DNA of 64,000 bases, from positions 9,092,655 through 9,156,654 of the forward strand of contig OX326961.1 in the NCBI GenBank assembly GCA_946800325.1. The letters run 5' to 3'. A program made the translations under genes and the position numbers. Shown here piece after piece: positions 22,448 to 34,058 of the stretch. The notes below the pieces were generated by a model. That model was not told the origin of the DNA. It ran no database searches and saw only the letters and a program-made list of their open reading frames with translations. Numbering within the stretch: the first letter of the stretch is position 1; each line of letters starts with the position of its first letter. Source of the DNA: Luzula sylvatica. Taxonomy: Eukaryota > Streptophyta > Magnoliopsida > Poales > Juncaceae.

Positions 22448-24358
22448 GGGAGCTTCTATCATAGGCCCGTTTTGCAAAAAGGGCATTTTCGGTATACAAA
22501 TATTTTACAAAATTAAGACTTTTATTTCTCCATTTAATGCAATCTTTGCACCCTCCATTAATTATTTGTTTCCATTTTTACCTCGTCTCACTCCACATTT
22601 ACTTTTTAACTACACTATTACAACACTCTCTACTAATTACTTGTTTCCATTTTAACATTCTCTCTCTCCACATTTCATTTGTATTTCAGAGTAATTCATG
22701 ATATTTAACTTTTTCAAAAGGTATTGATGATATAAATTCATAACTAGAAGAGATGATAATATCCTAATAACATTTTAACATGTTCAAAGGGGCACATAAT
22801 TTCAACAATTCAACTGACACTAAAATATAGTAATATCTCTCCGTTGTCACTAGTTTATTACAAAATATCATCATAATAAAAATGACAATAATATCTAGTA
22901 TCATAAAGTATAAACAACATCTAAATAACAATAACATTCAGCAACAACTCCAAATAAAATAAAGACAAATAAAAGAGAAACATATCATAAACACCCCATA
23001 AACGCTAGCTTGGTTTATTAATTTGGATGAAATCGTGAATGTTAGTTTGGTGCATTGCTTTCGCCAAAATTCCGGACATTCAATTATGTGTGACATTTAA
23101 AAATTAGTGAACAATTTTAAACTAGAAGTATTTTTGATAATTTAGTTACAACAATTACTTTTTCTTTGAACGCACTTCTGATCCCAAATCTTTCATCTCA
23201 GATTGTTGACAATTCCCAAATCTTTTCATCTCAGATCATGAAGTAAAATGATCACTAGAAAAGAAGGAAATCAAATGAGAAGAAAATTAAAACAAATTAA
23301 CATATTGAACTTCAACAAATCAAATAAACAGTGAAATTACACATGATAATTTTGAGAAAAAAGTGAAGAATATAAACCTTTGCAATTTTCCGCGCAGACA
23401 TATAACGAAAAGGTTATGTTCATCATCTTTCTCATAATCGCCATTTAACCGGTACCGTACCTGGAAACAAAAGATCCAGCATGCGAGGGTTCTACTTCCA
23501 TTGGATACGAATCGGAATTAACAGATTTTTTAGGGGCTTCTTTGTAATTACATAATGTGGCTTATGCACCAGAGATGGTCTTCTCGATTACGGCTTGCCT
23601 CTGCCAAGTTCTCTTCTGCGTGAATTTACGAAATGTACTCCCTCTTCCTCCTCCAATCTGCAAAGAAAAAAAATTGGAAATTAGGGATGTAAATAGAATA
23701 GCAAAACTTGAAAATTAGAGATTTGAAAGAAAATCAATTCGAGATAGCAACAGCCAAATTCAATATAACATCGGCCTGCAGAAAAATTTCAAACTTACCT
23801 CAATCGAAATTTCTAAATCCCTAAAAATGGGATAAACAGATCAAAGAGCCATCAAATATTGAAGAGGTTTCGAGATAAAACACTTGGCGAGATGGCACTA
23901 GACGGAACTCCTCCGCTCGTCATTTTGGTGAGAACTCCGTGCTCGTCTGATCTTCATCTTCGACGAGACAGTAGGCAGAAATACGAGAGTTTGGGGCCAG
24001 GGTCTCCTTTCTTTCTCCATTTGATGCGAGAATTTGGGCGAGATAGAGTAGAGAAGGCAGGTAGGTAGGAGCTGGCGATGTTCTTCTTTCTCCGTGCGAA
24101 GCCTTGCGAGAATGGGAATTTGGGCAAGATAGCAGAGAAGCAACTGGAGGTAGATGCACAGGTCGAGAGAGGGTTCAAATAGAGATTTATGAAATGACAT
24201 TTTTACCCCTCAAATGAGGGTCTATCAAATATTTGGTTAAAAAGTTATCTTACAGGATTTAATTAGAACCACTAGATTAGCATAAAATTTTGAATCTCCA
24301 TCGTTAAATCGAAAAGGGGTCCATGATAAGTAAAAATGGGTCTAGGATAGAAGCTCCC
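22448..24358. mobile_element. Mutator-like element nested in the hAT element
   Basis: The ends GGGAGCTTCTATCATAGGCCC and, reversed, GGGAGCTTCTATCCTAGACCC are flanked by exact 9-bp duplications TATTTTTAT (22439-22447 and 24359-24367). Nine-base duplications are typical of Mutator-like elements. The same termini occur in two short MITEs here (27340-27571, 32620-32880). The interior is 1.9 kb, has no transposase and includes GC-richer, exon-like segments on the minus strand (see 23560-24190). It is therefore a candidate Pack-MULE. Confidence 0.88.
23560..24190 (-). pseudogene. Captured gene piece inside the Mutator-like element
   Basis: On the minus strand a leader-like, GC-richer block (24190-23799) ends at a strong donor (GAG|GTAAGT, exon end 23799). 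An acceptor (TTTGCAG) follows at about 23658. The next exon, starting 23657, stays open for about 31 codons (IGGGRGSTFRKFTQKRTWQR, then QAVIEKTI) before TAA. A further donor-like site lies near 23460. The splice signals are in the right order and the base composition departs from the AT-rich surroundings. I do not recognise the protein. The first block may be untranslated. It could also be a young leader-intron unit rather than a captured gene. Confidence 0.4.
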
Positions 24359-24696
24359 TATTTTTATGTATTATATTTGATATTAGTTGAAAAATCATAT
24401 ACAAATTAATGATTTGTAAATGATTTAACTCACAATCGTAAAATTATGTTTAAATATAATCATATTTATCGTTATGTCACAAATTATATATATTTATAGC
24501 TAAAAAGTAAGTTACGTTATGATAACATAATATCCGTTTTAATATCCGAAACAGAACCATATCCGTATCCGTATCCGACAATATCCGAACCGTATCCGTA
24601 TCCGTTTATTATCCGAACCGTATCCGGATCCGACAATATGGATCTGGATCTGGTATGACCACTATCCGAACCGGATCCGAACCGTTGACACCCCTA

Positions 24697-24704
24697 CCAA
24701 GATC
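24697..24704. repeat. 8-bp target duplication CCAAGATC (right)
   Basis: Matches 22170-22177. Confidence 0.9.
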
Positions 24705-24751
24705 CCTCACAACTGTTTTAATGCAAACTTATGATCCATACAAGCATCTCA

Positions 24752-25200
24752 TCAATTCGAATGGATTGTTGCGAACCTAGCAATACTGACAGTACACGAG
24801 GATGAATTTACTTCGAGGGGAGAAGGAACCCATTGTTTCTCGGTTAAATCAGCTTATGATGGATTAATTATTGTGTGTGTGTGTGTGGGGAAGCTGAACA
24901 TTCCTCCGAAAATAAGAATTTTTGCATGGAAAGAGAGTTTGCTGAACATCATGAAGGAATGCATCTTCGCGGATCAAACCTGGTGGATATGGCTACAGAG
25001 GGGTTAAGGAGATGAAAGAGAATGCTGTAAGGAGAGTTATAACACCTCAGGGATACTTATTTTTCCTGATTTCCGAGTTATGGATAGAACGTAGCAATCG
25101 AGTGTTCATCGATGAAAAAATATCTCCTCTAATGGTCGCCGTGAAAAAAAAATCCGAGCTTGAAACATGGCAAAATAGAAAACCAATTAATGGCAAGTAA
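24752..25200 (+). pseudogene. LINE reverse-transcriptase C-terminal (zf-RVT) remnant
   Basis: Translating across frames gives the typical tail of plant LINE ORF2. FSVKSAYDGL is the FSVKSAY motif. KLNIPPKIRIFAWKESL is the P-P-K-x-x-x-F-x-W motif of the zinc-binding reverse-transcriptase domain. From ATG 25012 comes MKENAVRRVITPQGYLFF, then SELWIERSNRVF, matching the 'W-x-E-R-N-x-R-x-F' motif near the LINE C-terminus. At least two frameshifts break it: one at the (GT)8 run 24873-24888 and one before 25012. A stop falls at 25198. The hAT element is inserted directly upstream, so the 5' part is separated or lost. It is non-functional. Confidence 0.75.
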
Positions 25201-27110
25201 AACAAATGCGAGGGTGTGAGCATTAAGATCTGTAAGATAAAATCTTAGGAGCATGGGGAATAATCGGGAAGTATGAGAACAATTATTTTGGTAGCCAACT
25301 TGGCTATTATGTTTTGTTAATTAATATTCTAGATACATTTTTTATAATCTTGAGACGTATTGTTTTTCATCAAATATAACAAACAACTTCAGTGTGGGTC
25401 GACCCATCTTAAGTAATTATATTAACAAACAAATATTTTGACATTAAAAAAAGATATACAAGAAATGGTTCCATATTTTATTTTACCATGCAAAACATGA
25501 AATTTTAATTTATTTTTAGCCCCTCCAATGCCAAACTACGAGTATCCAAAAAAAATTAGGAAATATTTTCAAAAACCCCCTAACTTTTCTGCTTTTCTGA
25601 GAATTATGAAAAACCTCCTAACTTATTTTTGGGGAGAAAAACAAGCGCGATACGCGTTCGATCCAATCATTTTTTAATAAATAGGGGAAAAAAAAGTACA
25701 AAGGTGTCCGTCCGTATTTACAAATGTGATACTACTTAAGATCTAAGGATTTTTGAAATAAGAGTGATCATATTAACCGCCAACCACTAACTAAGTCTGC
25801 GATATGCTTGACAAAAAGTTGGTGCATTCGGTCTTTGCTCTCTGGTTTGAGCGTATGGGATGATGAGTAAGAGTGGTAGCATAATAGTAATTACAAATAA
25901 TAATTTAACCAGAGACTCCTATTTTCTTCTTCATCTTTTTATTTTGTTTGTTTCAAACTATACATTATTTTACTTTCAATTTCAAATTTGTCTTCTTTTT
26001 ATTATATGTTTTCGCTGATTTTGACTTTGTTTCTGCTCTCTTTCTTGGCTTGTTTGGCAATTGGTGTGCGATTCAGTTCATTCTATTGTTCATGGTTCCA
26101 ATAATGAATTACGGTACAAATATGATTGACAATGTGGACGAAGTCTGGAATGTTAAAATTTTGTTGCTGAGAAACTATGCAATGAGGTACTTTGTGCTGA
26201 CTTAGATTGTGAATTCGGTTTGTTATTGGATTGTGTGCTTATTATAATCATCAGGACAACACTACTGTTTCTACTTTCACGTTGTTGATCCACTCACCTG
26301 TTCTTTTTGGTTTGTTGGATTTGCATACTTCACCTGGACCGTTCCTTGTTTTGATTTTGTGGATTGCTATGAAGTCGTTCGATTTGTCGTGTCGTGTCAT
26401 GGTGGTCGTTCGTTGTGTTAATTAGGCTGTTGACTGTGCTTTATTAATTATTATCGTGAATGGTCTCGGTGTGCTTTTGTGTTGCTTTTCTTGGTTGTAA
26501 TTCTAATTCTAATTACGATAATGTTACTGTTCCTGCTCTACAATTATAGTTTGTAACCAATTAATTATGTACTCTTCTATTTTTCTCTATCATGATTCCA
26601 ATTTGACCGTGTATATGTTGAATTACATGCCTGTTGTTTCCAACCAACTTTGTTGTACCATTGTTCGATTCATAATTACAATGTAAAAACGATATTTTGT
26701 ACTTTCATTTGTCGCCCAAAAAGGTCCATTTGTTCCGGTCACACAAATAAATGATTACGAACAAACACGTAAAACAGTCGAACATGCTTACCCTTACAAA
26801 AAGCAAGAATATAAGCTGTAATTCAAAATCCAATATGACCCGTGCTATCAGCATAAACACAACATAACGGAACCATTTCTCTCTGATTTGTCAACACATC
26901 GCACCACAAATTACATGCAAAAATAAAAATGTTTCATTACGTTCTTTCTTCTTTTAAAAAAAAACAAAGATTGAATCCGGGAAGAGTATATGTATTTTTT
27001 TTCACATTAATTTACTTTAAAGATAATTCGGTAGATTTTTTTTTAAATAATAATAATACCAAGGGGTATTTTTGTTATAGGGGTATTAAATAATAATAAT
27101 AATAATAATC
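25201..27110. other. Mixed spacer, no supported gene
   Basis: Contains phrases typical of MITE ends (AAAAACCCCCTAAC at 25573 and AAAAACCTCCTAAC at 25609) and a possible LINE-type 3' region in reverse around 25690-25880. The T-rich segment 25920-26660 resembles a plant intron or leader in composition (TTTGTTTC, TTGGTTG). The frames there (25948-26425) are not supported by motifs. Confidence 0.3.
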
Positions 27111-27269
27111 CGGGAAGAGTTAGCCTAGTTGATCACACATCTTGGCTAGGGAGCGAGAGGTGTGGGATTCGATTCCCGACGGAGACACTGGATTATAGAT
27201 TAAATGTTAAATAAGTGAATAGAGTGTGTGGCCTACGGGTTTGTAATAAAAAAAAAAAAAAAAAAAAAA
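27111..27269 (+). mobile_element. tRNA-derived SINE with poly(A) tail
   Basis: The head carries an RNA polymerase III A box (TAGCCTAGTTGA, 27121-27132) and, 33 bases on, a B box (GATTCGATTCC, 27166-27176). The body AGAGTGTGTGGCCTACGGGT follows and it ends in an A tract of 22-23 bases (27247-27269). Length and order fit a plant tRNA-derived SINE. A target duplication could not be fixed with confidence. Confidence 0.85.
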
Positions 27270-27339
27270 GGAGATTGTGTTTGGAAGGGGGACTTTGAGC
27301 CCTCTCCGAATTTACTCAAAAAAAAAAAAAAAATTATTT

Positions 27340-27571
27340 GGGAAGTTCTATGATAAACCAATTTTTTTATCATGGACCCTTTTTCAAAAATTTATTTTAA
27401 GAATTTTAGCTATTTATTAATTAATTATACAAAATTTATGTTTTGGATAGCATTAAATTATAAATATACACTAGAATCTTACCAAAAAAATCATTATTTA
27501 ACAAATATTCTAATTTTTTTTTTTTTAAAATGGGTCCATGATAAGAAAATGAGTCTATCATAGAACTCCCC
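27340..27571. mobile_element. Mutator-type MITE, family M1
   Basis: The termini GGGAAGTTCTATGATAAACC and, reversed, GGGGAGTTCTATGATAGACT are flanked by AAATTATTT / AAATTATTA (8 of 9 identical). The ends match those of the larger element at 22448-24358. Size 232 bp, non-coding. Confidence 0.88.
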
Positions 27572-28040
27572 AAATTATTATCATGTTATTGGCCTTGATC
27601 CATCGAGAGGGTTAGGTAAAATGTACATGTATTTCATGTGGTTTTCTTATAGTATTTTAAAACTTGGAGGTTTTAAAATGTTTAGGAAAGTTGCTAATTT
27701 TATCCAGATAAGTTAGTGTGTGTGCATCTCGAGTCCTCGACTAACACTATGGAAATTCTATTTATACATAATGTTTGTTACAATCAATAAAAGTACTCCT
27801 ACGAATTTTCGTTAAACAAAATTTATGTACAAATTAAAGACATAATTTTATTTGTGTGATCAGGTAAGTCCTTCAAAATAAAAAAAATGATTTGAATGAT
27901 TCTATAAAATATAAAAAAAATATTTACATACATTATTTCTAATTTGATACAAAATATTTTTGAAATATGGAAACAGAGTTTTATATTACAGAATATTTAA
28001 GATCCAAATTTCGAAATAATATTCTTTGTAAACAAAACCA
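27572..28040. other. AT-rich spacer
   Basis: Nothing recognised before the Helitron-type end at 28063. Confidence 0.35.
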
Positions 28041-28063
28041 AAGCGAAGCAGGGTAATCGCTAG
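28040..28063 (+). mobile_element. Helitron-type 3' terminus
   Basis: AAGCGAAGCAGGGTAATCGCTAG followed by T (the first 20 bases carry the imperfect hairpin). It resembles the clearer ends at 8161, 34058 and 38008. The 5' end is not identified. Confidence 0.5.
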
Positions 28064-30315
28064 TATTTATACTAATTTTGACATTTCATATGGACCAAAC
28101 ACAATTTTGATTCGGGTCCGATTTTTTCCGGTTGAACCACCGATCCGGTCTGATTTTAATAATAGTGGATAAAAATGTGAGCCATTAATAAATTATAGTA
28201 GTTGGGAAATAATATTTGCCTGAATTTTGGAGTATTAAAGGAACTCGACTTTCTATATAATTGCATGAATTTTGGTAATTTTGAGAACTTTGAATGCAAA
28301 TGTTGTAATAGTATAAACTATTGGAGGAAATCAGTAAGATATCAAGAGCAAATGTAGAGCTAGCGATTTAGGGCGTACTAAAGAAACAAATATGAAAAAA
28401 AAAAGAAAAAAGAAAAAAAATAGCCAAATTTCAAAATTCAAACTCGATGTGATTCATGACTTTTTTTGTCCTGTTTAAATTCCGGTTTAAAATCACATTC
28501 CAAAGTTCTGCCACCATTGAGAGCCATATTAAAATCTTTTCTCAAAATAGCGCAGAGCTCGCGATTCTGGTCGTACTAAAAAAACAAATATGAAAAGAAA
28601 AGAAAAGAAAAAAAAGATAACCATAAATGTTGAATTCCCATAAATACCAGTTATGAATATAGAGCTCGCGATTCTTGAATTCAATTTGGGGAATTTCAGA
28701 TATGAATATGAATTTTTTTAATTTCCTATAAAGACCAGTTAAAACATTCTATCCCAAAATACATCTTTTTAATTATGATATCTACTCTAAGCAAATTATT
28801 CATTATTTTTTGCATCACATTGTCGTGAGATTAACATTTAAAAAAATTATCATTAATACAAATAAGCAAATATTCAACAATAATAATTTGAGATAATTAT
28901 ATAAATCAAGAATAATATGTAGTCATAAACTCACAAGCAACTTTATATAATATTCATTCTATTATGTGATGTTGTTAGAAAATATTCTATTGTCGAATTA
29001 ATGAATTTTATGTTTGAAATATATACCATAGAGATACTTTGGAGATTTTTAAAAATATATAGATGACTACTTTAAATGAATAAATATTATATCTAAAGAC
29101 AGTGTCACCCATAAGTTATATATCGATATAAAATTTACTAATACTAATTTACCCGAACTTAATCTCAATTACTAAGTTATTCAAATGATGGGAAATTCGG
29201 CCGTTAACTCATCCAGCTAATGAGAAGCAGTACCGCCCCGAGGCCTAGTAACCAAAATAATTTTTCGTGTCGCAAAATATTTTAGGTCCTAAATTTGTAC
29301 TTCAATAGACTGCAAATTATTGGAACCAAAGGAAATAAATCGAACACATATTCGGTTGATTGCTTTAATTTTTCAAAAATATTAGGATACGATATAAATA
29401 CGAAAATAAGAACAACAAATACATTTTTTCTTTTTTTCTCTTTTTCTTTTTTATAATTTTGTTATTCAAGTAGCAAAACATTGCTAAAGAAAATAACAAA
29501 ATAAGGCAGCAAAATAGTCCTAAAAGCGAAAGTACATTAAAATCTCTCGAAGACTAGCGAAGTACAAAGATAATAACTAACTTGTAAAAAAAAAAATCTT
29601 TTCTTTTTTCAGATACGTGAAAACAAAGCAATAAATAACATCAAAACAAAAGGGAAGAATGACAATTGCAATAATTTTAACTTCTATTTGTTCGTACAGT
29701 AATTTTAACATCATCCAAATATAGAAGTTATAATTGCAACAATTTGAACTTTGAAGTTCTTCCATCCAAACAACCAATAAATAATTGCAATTGCACAAGT
29801 TGTTCCTACAGTAATTTTAACTTCTCTTTGTAGTTCCAAATGATGTTATCCATAATCAATCATGTATTTTTCAATTTTATATTAAACAGTCATCTCGTAC
29901 TAAACTTTTGTCCAAGCAATATTCATATTTATGATTTTCTGAAAAATCGTCCATGTTTACTTCGTGCTATCCGGCAACTTCGTTTAAAGGATTTATGATT
30001 CTTTGTAGTTTCATGTTTATAATTTCCACATAATGATTTTTTTTTTTGTTGCTGTTGCGAAAGTTCATTATATAAGAAAACAAAAATATACAAAAAATAA
30101 TTAATATAAATTTGTACATGTGTCTTTGAGCTGCATTCAACACAAAATGCTGTGCAGACCATCTTTTTTCAGTTCTTCCCCCTGTTTTAGAAAATTTGTT
30201 AATTAAATAAATTACCAATTAATATAGTTAAATCTTTGTATATAAAATTTCCGCGATTCAACATGAAACTTTTTTAAGGGGAAATATTTTTGGGTTAAAA
30301 TTGTAATAAAACATG
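28064..30315. other. AT-rich spacer
   Basis: Includes two partial duplicates: GAGCTCGCGATTCTKG at about 28556 and 28663, and CAGTAATTTTAAC blocks at 29697 and 29808. No supported exon. Short minus-strand frames at 29577-30218 show no motifs. Confidence 0.3.
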
Positions 30316-30769
30316 CCTGCATTGTCGTGGATGCTAAAAACAGGGTAGTCAATGAAGAATTGCTTGTCATCGGGTATATCTGCAAAATTATAACGATAAT
30401 TAAGTTACAAACTTTTTGTTAAATAGTAATGAAATAACAATTGATTCTCGGAAATCCCCTCACCTAGCTCAGTACCAACCAATACAATTGGTATATTTTG
30501 GGAGTAATGCCTTAATTCAGATATTTGCTGTCAATGCATAAAAAACATATAAAAATAAAAAATGTAGCAATTTGAGATATACACAAAAACTAAGGTATTG
30601 GGGATTTTAGGGATTTGACCTTTTGGTAGGCATTCTCATAGCTCGCCTAGCTGATTAGGGATAAGGCCAGCGAGAATATGGCGGCTCCTCTGTAAATTAC
30701 AATGGTTTTATAATCTTCTTGCTCTATCAAAAAATCAATATCGAGGTCAATTTCGTAAACATATCGAAT
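30316..30769 (-). pseudogene. ROP/RAC small GTPase fragment (three exons)
   Basis: Three exons lie in order on the minus strand. Exon 30769-30620 gives EQEDYKTIVIYRGAAIFSLA then LSLIS-stop-ASYENAYQK, corresponding to switch II and following parts of plant ROP GTPases (GQEDYNRLRPLSYRGADVF...SLISKASYEN). Exon 30527-30464 gives QISELRHYSQNIPIVLVG then TEL, the [21 protein letters not shown] segment with the guanine-binding TKxD region. Exon 30379 to about 30316 gives DIPDDKQFFIDYP. Introns have GT-AG borders and the phase is continuous (Q-K | Q-I; L-G | AT = D). It is broken: an in-frame TAG replaces the Lys of SLISK, TKL reads TEL, the catalytic Gly-Gln of switch II reads Glu-Gln, and the P-loop and C-terminal parts are missing. 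It therefore cannot make a GTPase. It is most likely a piece carried by a mobile element. Confidence 0.88.
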
Positions 30770-31079
30770 CTGCATTAAAAGAAAATAATTCCTTCATCCT
30801 CTTAATTACCTACTCAATACTCAATTATGATATGTTCTCTTTCATTTCATAAAAGATTATAAGATTGAATTTAAAATTCCAAGCTTCCTGAAATAACAGT
30901 TAAGACCTTACTGAAAACGCAAAAAATGCATGCCCACAATATGTTCGCTAAAATTCTCAACAGAAGAATTTCCAGCAGATCGATTGATTACCAAATCCCA
31001 TCGTACATATATTGTTTCTAAATATATTGATGAATTATACGCCAAGAAAAGAAGAGTGCATACCAGAAAAATCATGTCA

Positions 31080-31500
31080 CGACAGTAAATAATAGAAGCA
31101 AGGAAAAACAGATCTGGATTTCTTACGCTACAAGGTCTTATCGAGAAAAGACTTCACATCCATGCCGATATTCACAAAAGCAAGCAATCAATCGCAAACT
31201 TCCATGAAAGGAACTTGGTGCTTGTGCTTGGAGATGAGTATATGAAACAACATGTGGATGAGGCGGCAGAGCGGAGAAGGACGACCGTGAGGTGCGTAGA
31301 ACCTCTACTCTGATCCGACGATTGGAAAGAGGGGAAGAAATATGTGAGAAGGGAAAGAGGGGAAGGTGGGAACGAAGAGATATGCCAGTGTTGGCGGTTC
31401 AACAAAGAATGGAAAGAGGGTAACGTAGATGTGTCACATGTGTGTGTGTGAGGAGAAGTGGGAAGAAATGAAGATTAGGCGTGCGTGACGACGGGGCATG
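31080..31500 (-). pseudogene. Leader-like block upstream of the ROP fragment
   Basis: A GC-richer, CT-rich (minus strand) segment that resembles a transcribed leader, with a possible donor (GTAAG) near 31127. The frame 31405-31172 is Ser/Pro/Leu-rich and unrecognised. Its position, 310 bp upstream of the ROP exons on the same strand, suggests it travelled with them. It may be the ROP leader or come from another gene. Confidence 0.3.
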
Positions 31501-31549
31501 AATAATGAAATTGAAAATAATTTAATTATGATTAAGCGTGTGTATTTCA

Positions 31550-31645
31550 GATCCGGTTGTATGTAAAAGATGACGTGGCCTAATCAGATTTTTCAAAAGT
31601 GTTTATAAAAATATATTAGTAGGATTAATAGTACACAACAATACT
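31550..31645 (-). mobile_element. Candidate Helitron 5' region
   Basis: The minus strand reads TACTATTAATCCTACTAATA, then ...GGCCACGTCATC. This matches the segment at 41360-41425 (CATACTAATACATTTTA...GCCACGTCAA), which lies at the far end of the element ending at 38008. A matching 3' end for this copy was not found. Confidence 0.35.
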
Positions 31646-32230
31646 GTCTTTTTAATTCACTTCATATTAAGAAATTTCAGACCACATTTAAAGAAAAAAG
31701 AATTATGCATGATTCGAAAAATCTCATAATCAAACATTACTTACTTAATTGCATACTCAAATTTTGCCAATTGAACTCATTTTCAGTAAGCCTAACATAC
31801 TCTTCAATAATATTAGGCACCACCCATAATTTATCCCGCACCTTGCCCGCATTGACTGATTAGGAAACTTAATGCATTAATTACATTCCTAATTAATATA
31901 AGCGGGGTAGATTGCGGGTTTAATTAGCGTGGTGTATAGTATATTTCCATACTCTTTGAGACAAATCCGAAAAATTAATTACAAACAATTACTATTAGGG
32001 GAAAAATAACAAATCAAAACCATTGTAAACCCTTAAATCAAATCGTAAACCTTAGATCAAATCAAAATCTTAAAAAGCATGAAATTAATGAAATTAAAAC
32101 TATACTAACCTTAATCTTTTGCATGAGAGGAAAACAAATAGAGTAGCAAGTATGGCACTAAAATTGCTAGTACAGGAGTTGGAAAATGAAACAGGTTTTT
32201 TAACCCCACAAAAATATGGCACTCAACTAT

Positions 32231-32234
<4 letters not shown>
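31646..32234. other. AT-rich spacer
   Basis: Nothing recognised. Confidence 0.35.

Positions 32235-32278
<44 letters not shown>
32235..32278. repeat. (GA)22 microsatellite
   Basis: Perfect GA run of about 44 bases, followed by a GC-richer GAGAG-type segment (32330-32470) of leader-like composition without recognised coding sequence. Confidence 0.95.
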
Positions 32279-32281
<3 letters not shown>

Positions 32282-32571
32282 CTTGGTCGAGATAAAGCTC
32301 ACCAAGACAATCTGACATGATAAAGAATTCTTGGCGATTTCACGAGGGCTCGAGATAGAAGGGAGGCAGTCCAGCTCTTCAGACGAAGAGAGAGAGAGGG
32401 GGCAGTCGAGCTCTTCAGAGGAGAGAGAAGGGAGGTGGAGAGTTTTTCTTGAAGAGGATCTCGAAACAGAGGAAACTAGTAAAATGAACGAAAGAAATAA
32501 AAAACAAACGGAAAGGTTAGCGTGTAAACCTAATCAATCGCACACGAATCCTGATGTGCAATCAAACGGTA

Positions 32572-32573
32572 CC

Positions 32574-32619
<46 letters not shown>
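32572..32619. repeat. A-run and (TA)n microsatellite
   Basis: About 16 A residues followed by some 15 TA units. The MITE next door inserted in this TA tract, and further TA units follow at 32881-32900. Confidence 0.9.
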
Positions 32620-32622
<3 letters not shown>

Positions 32623-32880
32623 GGCTTCTATCATACATCCCTTTCTTTATCATACATCCATTTTCAAGAGTATTTGGAGTAATTATCCATTTATGAATAT
32701 TTAAGGTAAGATATCAAATATATTTATCAATTAATGTTTAACTAAATTGAAATTTTTTGTTGTTCATTTAAACAAAAATCTCCATAAAAGATAAATTTTA
32801 TGATACACCATTTTACAAATATAATTAATTGCTAAAATATCTAAAATACCCTTGTAAAAGGGTGTATGATAGAACTCCCC
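32620..32880. mobile_element. Mutator-type MITE, family M1
   Basis: Ends GGGGGCTTCTATCATACATC and, reversed, GGGGAGTTCTATCATACACC. TA repeats lie on both sides (ATATATATA), so the target duplication cannot be delimited. Size 261 bp, non-coding. Confidence 0.85.
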
Positions 32881-32900
32881 ATATATATATATATATATAT

Positions 32901-34020
32901 GCTTAAGGCTTTTTTGCAACAACAACAAAAAAAAAAAAAACGGTAGCAAAATATTATATATATTTTTATATACTTACTTATGTGTTGATTTTTTTTAATA
33001 TAGATAATAATATATTTAATTCAATATTTTCATGTTTGAGAAATAATGTCACAGAATTATATGTTTAGGTTTTATGTATTGTCCAATATCATATTATTAG
33101 ATTAACAAATCTATTGTATTAACCTATTATATTAATTTAATTTGAATTGTAATTTCATAAGCTTTGAGGATTCACATGCAAAACAATGTTAATTTATATT
33201 AAGAAATCCATTTCATTCCCCTCATCTCACGGCCCATCTAGCTTCATTTGGAGTTGTGGGACCCATATATATGAATGGTCAGGATAAATCCAGGAGAGAG
33301 CTGTTTATTAGGCTTTATATGAAAGCCACATAGTTAATGAACTCGCTATTGATACCCCACAAATCACAATAACCCCTCTTATCATTCAAAAGGAAGGTAA
33401 TTAATTGAGAAAATAAGTAAATTGGGAATATATTTATCCATTTTTGGGATGCGTCTAGATTTATCTATTTTTGGTACTACAAAGTACCTGCGTAACAAAA
33501 TTAATTTAATTAATTCGTGTTATTTAAAATAAGTTAATTAGCAAGATTTAAAATTCAAAATATCTTAAGTGGATGTAATGGATAGAAGATAATAAATCTA
33601 GACCATAGATCCCATCAAGTGCGGAAATCAAAAGAGCCACTTTCCATCTTAACTTCTTATAGGCGACAAAAGGGTAAAAATTTAATCTTGATTTTGCCAA
33701 GTTATGAAGAAGAAACTGGAGAGGAAAAGGGGAACCGAGAGCTGGAGAGAGAATGAGTCGGTACTAGGCAAGAAATCTATTCCGTAAATTCACTCAATAA
33801 TTAGGAAATAAAATGAAACAAATGGAAATAAATTGTATATTAAAAATGGTACGTGTTATGATTTGTACAATTATTTTGTGATACTGTTGCATGGATATTT
33901 ATTTATATACTCAAAGTATGACATGATTTATATATCTATTATAAACTTTTTGTTGCATTATAAATTGCATAATTGATCTTTTTAGTAAGTTAAATTATAA
34001 GAATAATAGTGACAACCGAT
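32901..34020. other. AT-rich body ahead of a Helitron end
   Basis: No gene recognised. Probably includes the body of the Helitron that ends at 34058, but its 5' end was not located. Confidence 0.3.
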
Positions 34021-34027
34021 TCATAAA

Positions 34028-34058
34028 CCCCGTAGCGTAGTTGCGGGTATTTTACTAG
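34028..34058 (+). mobile_element. Helitron 3' terminus
   Basis: CCCCGTAGCGTAGTTGCGGG hairpin, spacer TATTTTA, then CTAG (34055-34058) and host T. A good plus-strand Helitron end. Confidence 0.75.

Larger units (their letters stand above)
22178..24696. mobile_element. hAT-like non-autonomous element
   Basis: Ends TAGGGATGTCAATGGT and, on the other strand, TAGGGGTGTCAACGGT match at 14 of 16 positions. Exact 8-bp duplications CCAAGATC flank them, the hallmark of the hAT superfamily. Both subterminal zones (22195-22430 and 24530-24690) are crowded with ATCCGAACC / GGATCCGG motifs in opposite orientations, as expected for transposase-binding repeats. There is no transposase frame. Most of the interior is a separate Mutator-like insertion (22448-24358); without it the element would be about 600 bp. 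Confidence 0.9.

Noticed and set aside
32331..32696. 121-codon frame after the (GA) microsatellite
   Set aside because: Composition is driven by GA repeats, then a Lys/Ile-Tyr run from poly(A) and TA repeats, and it ends inside a MITE.
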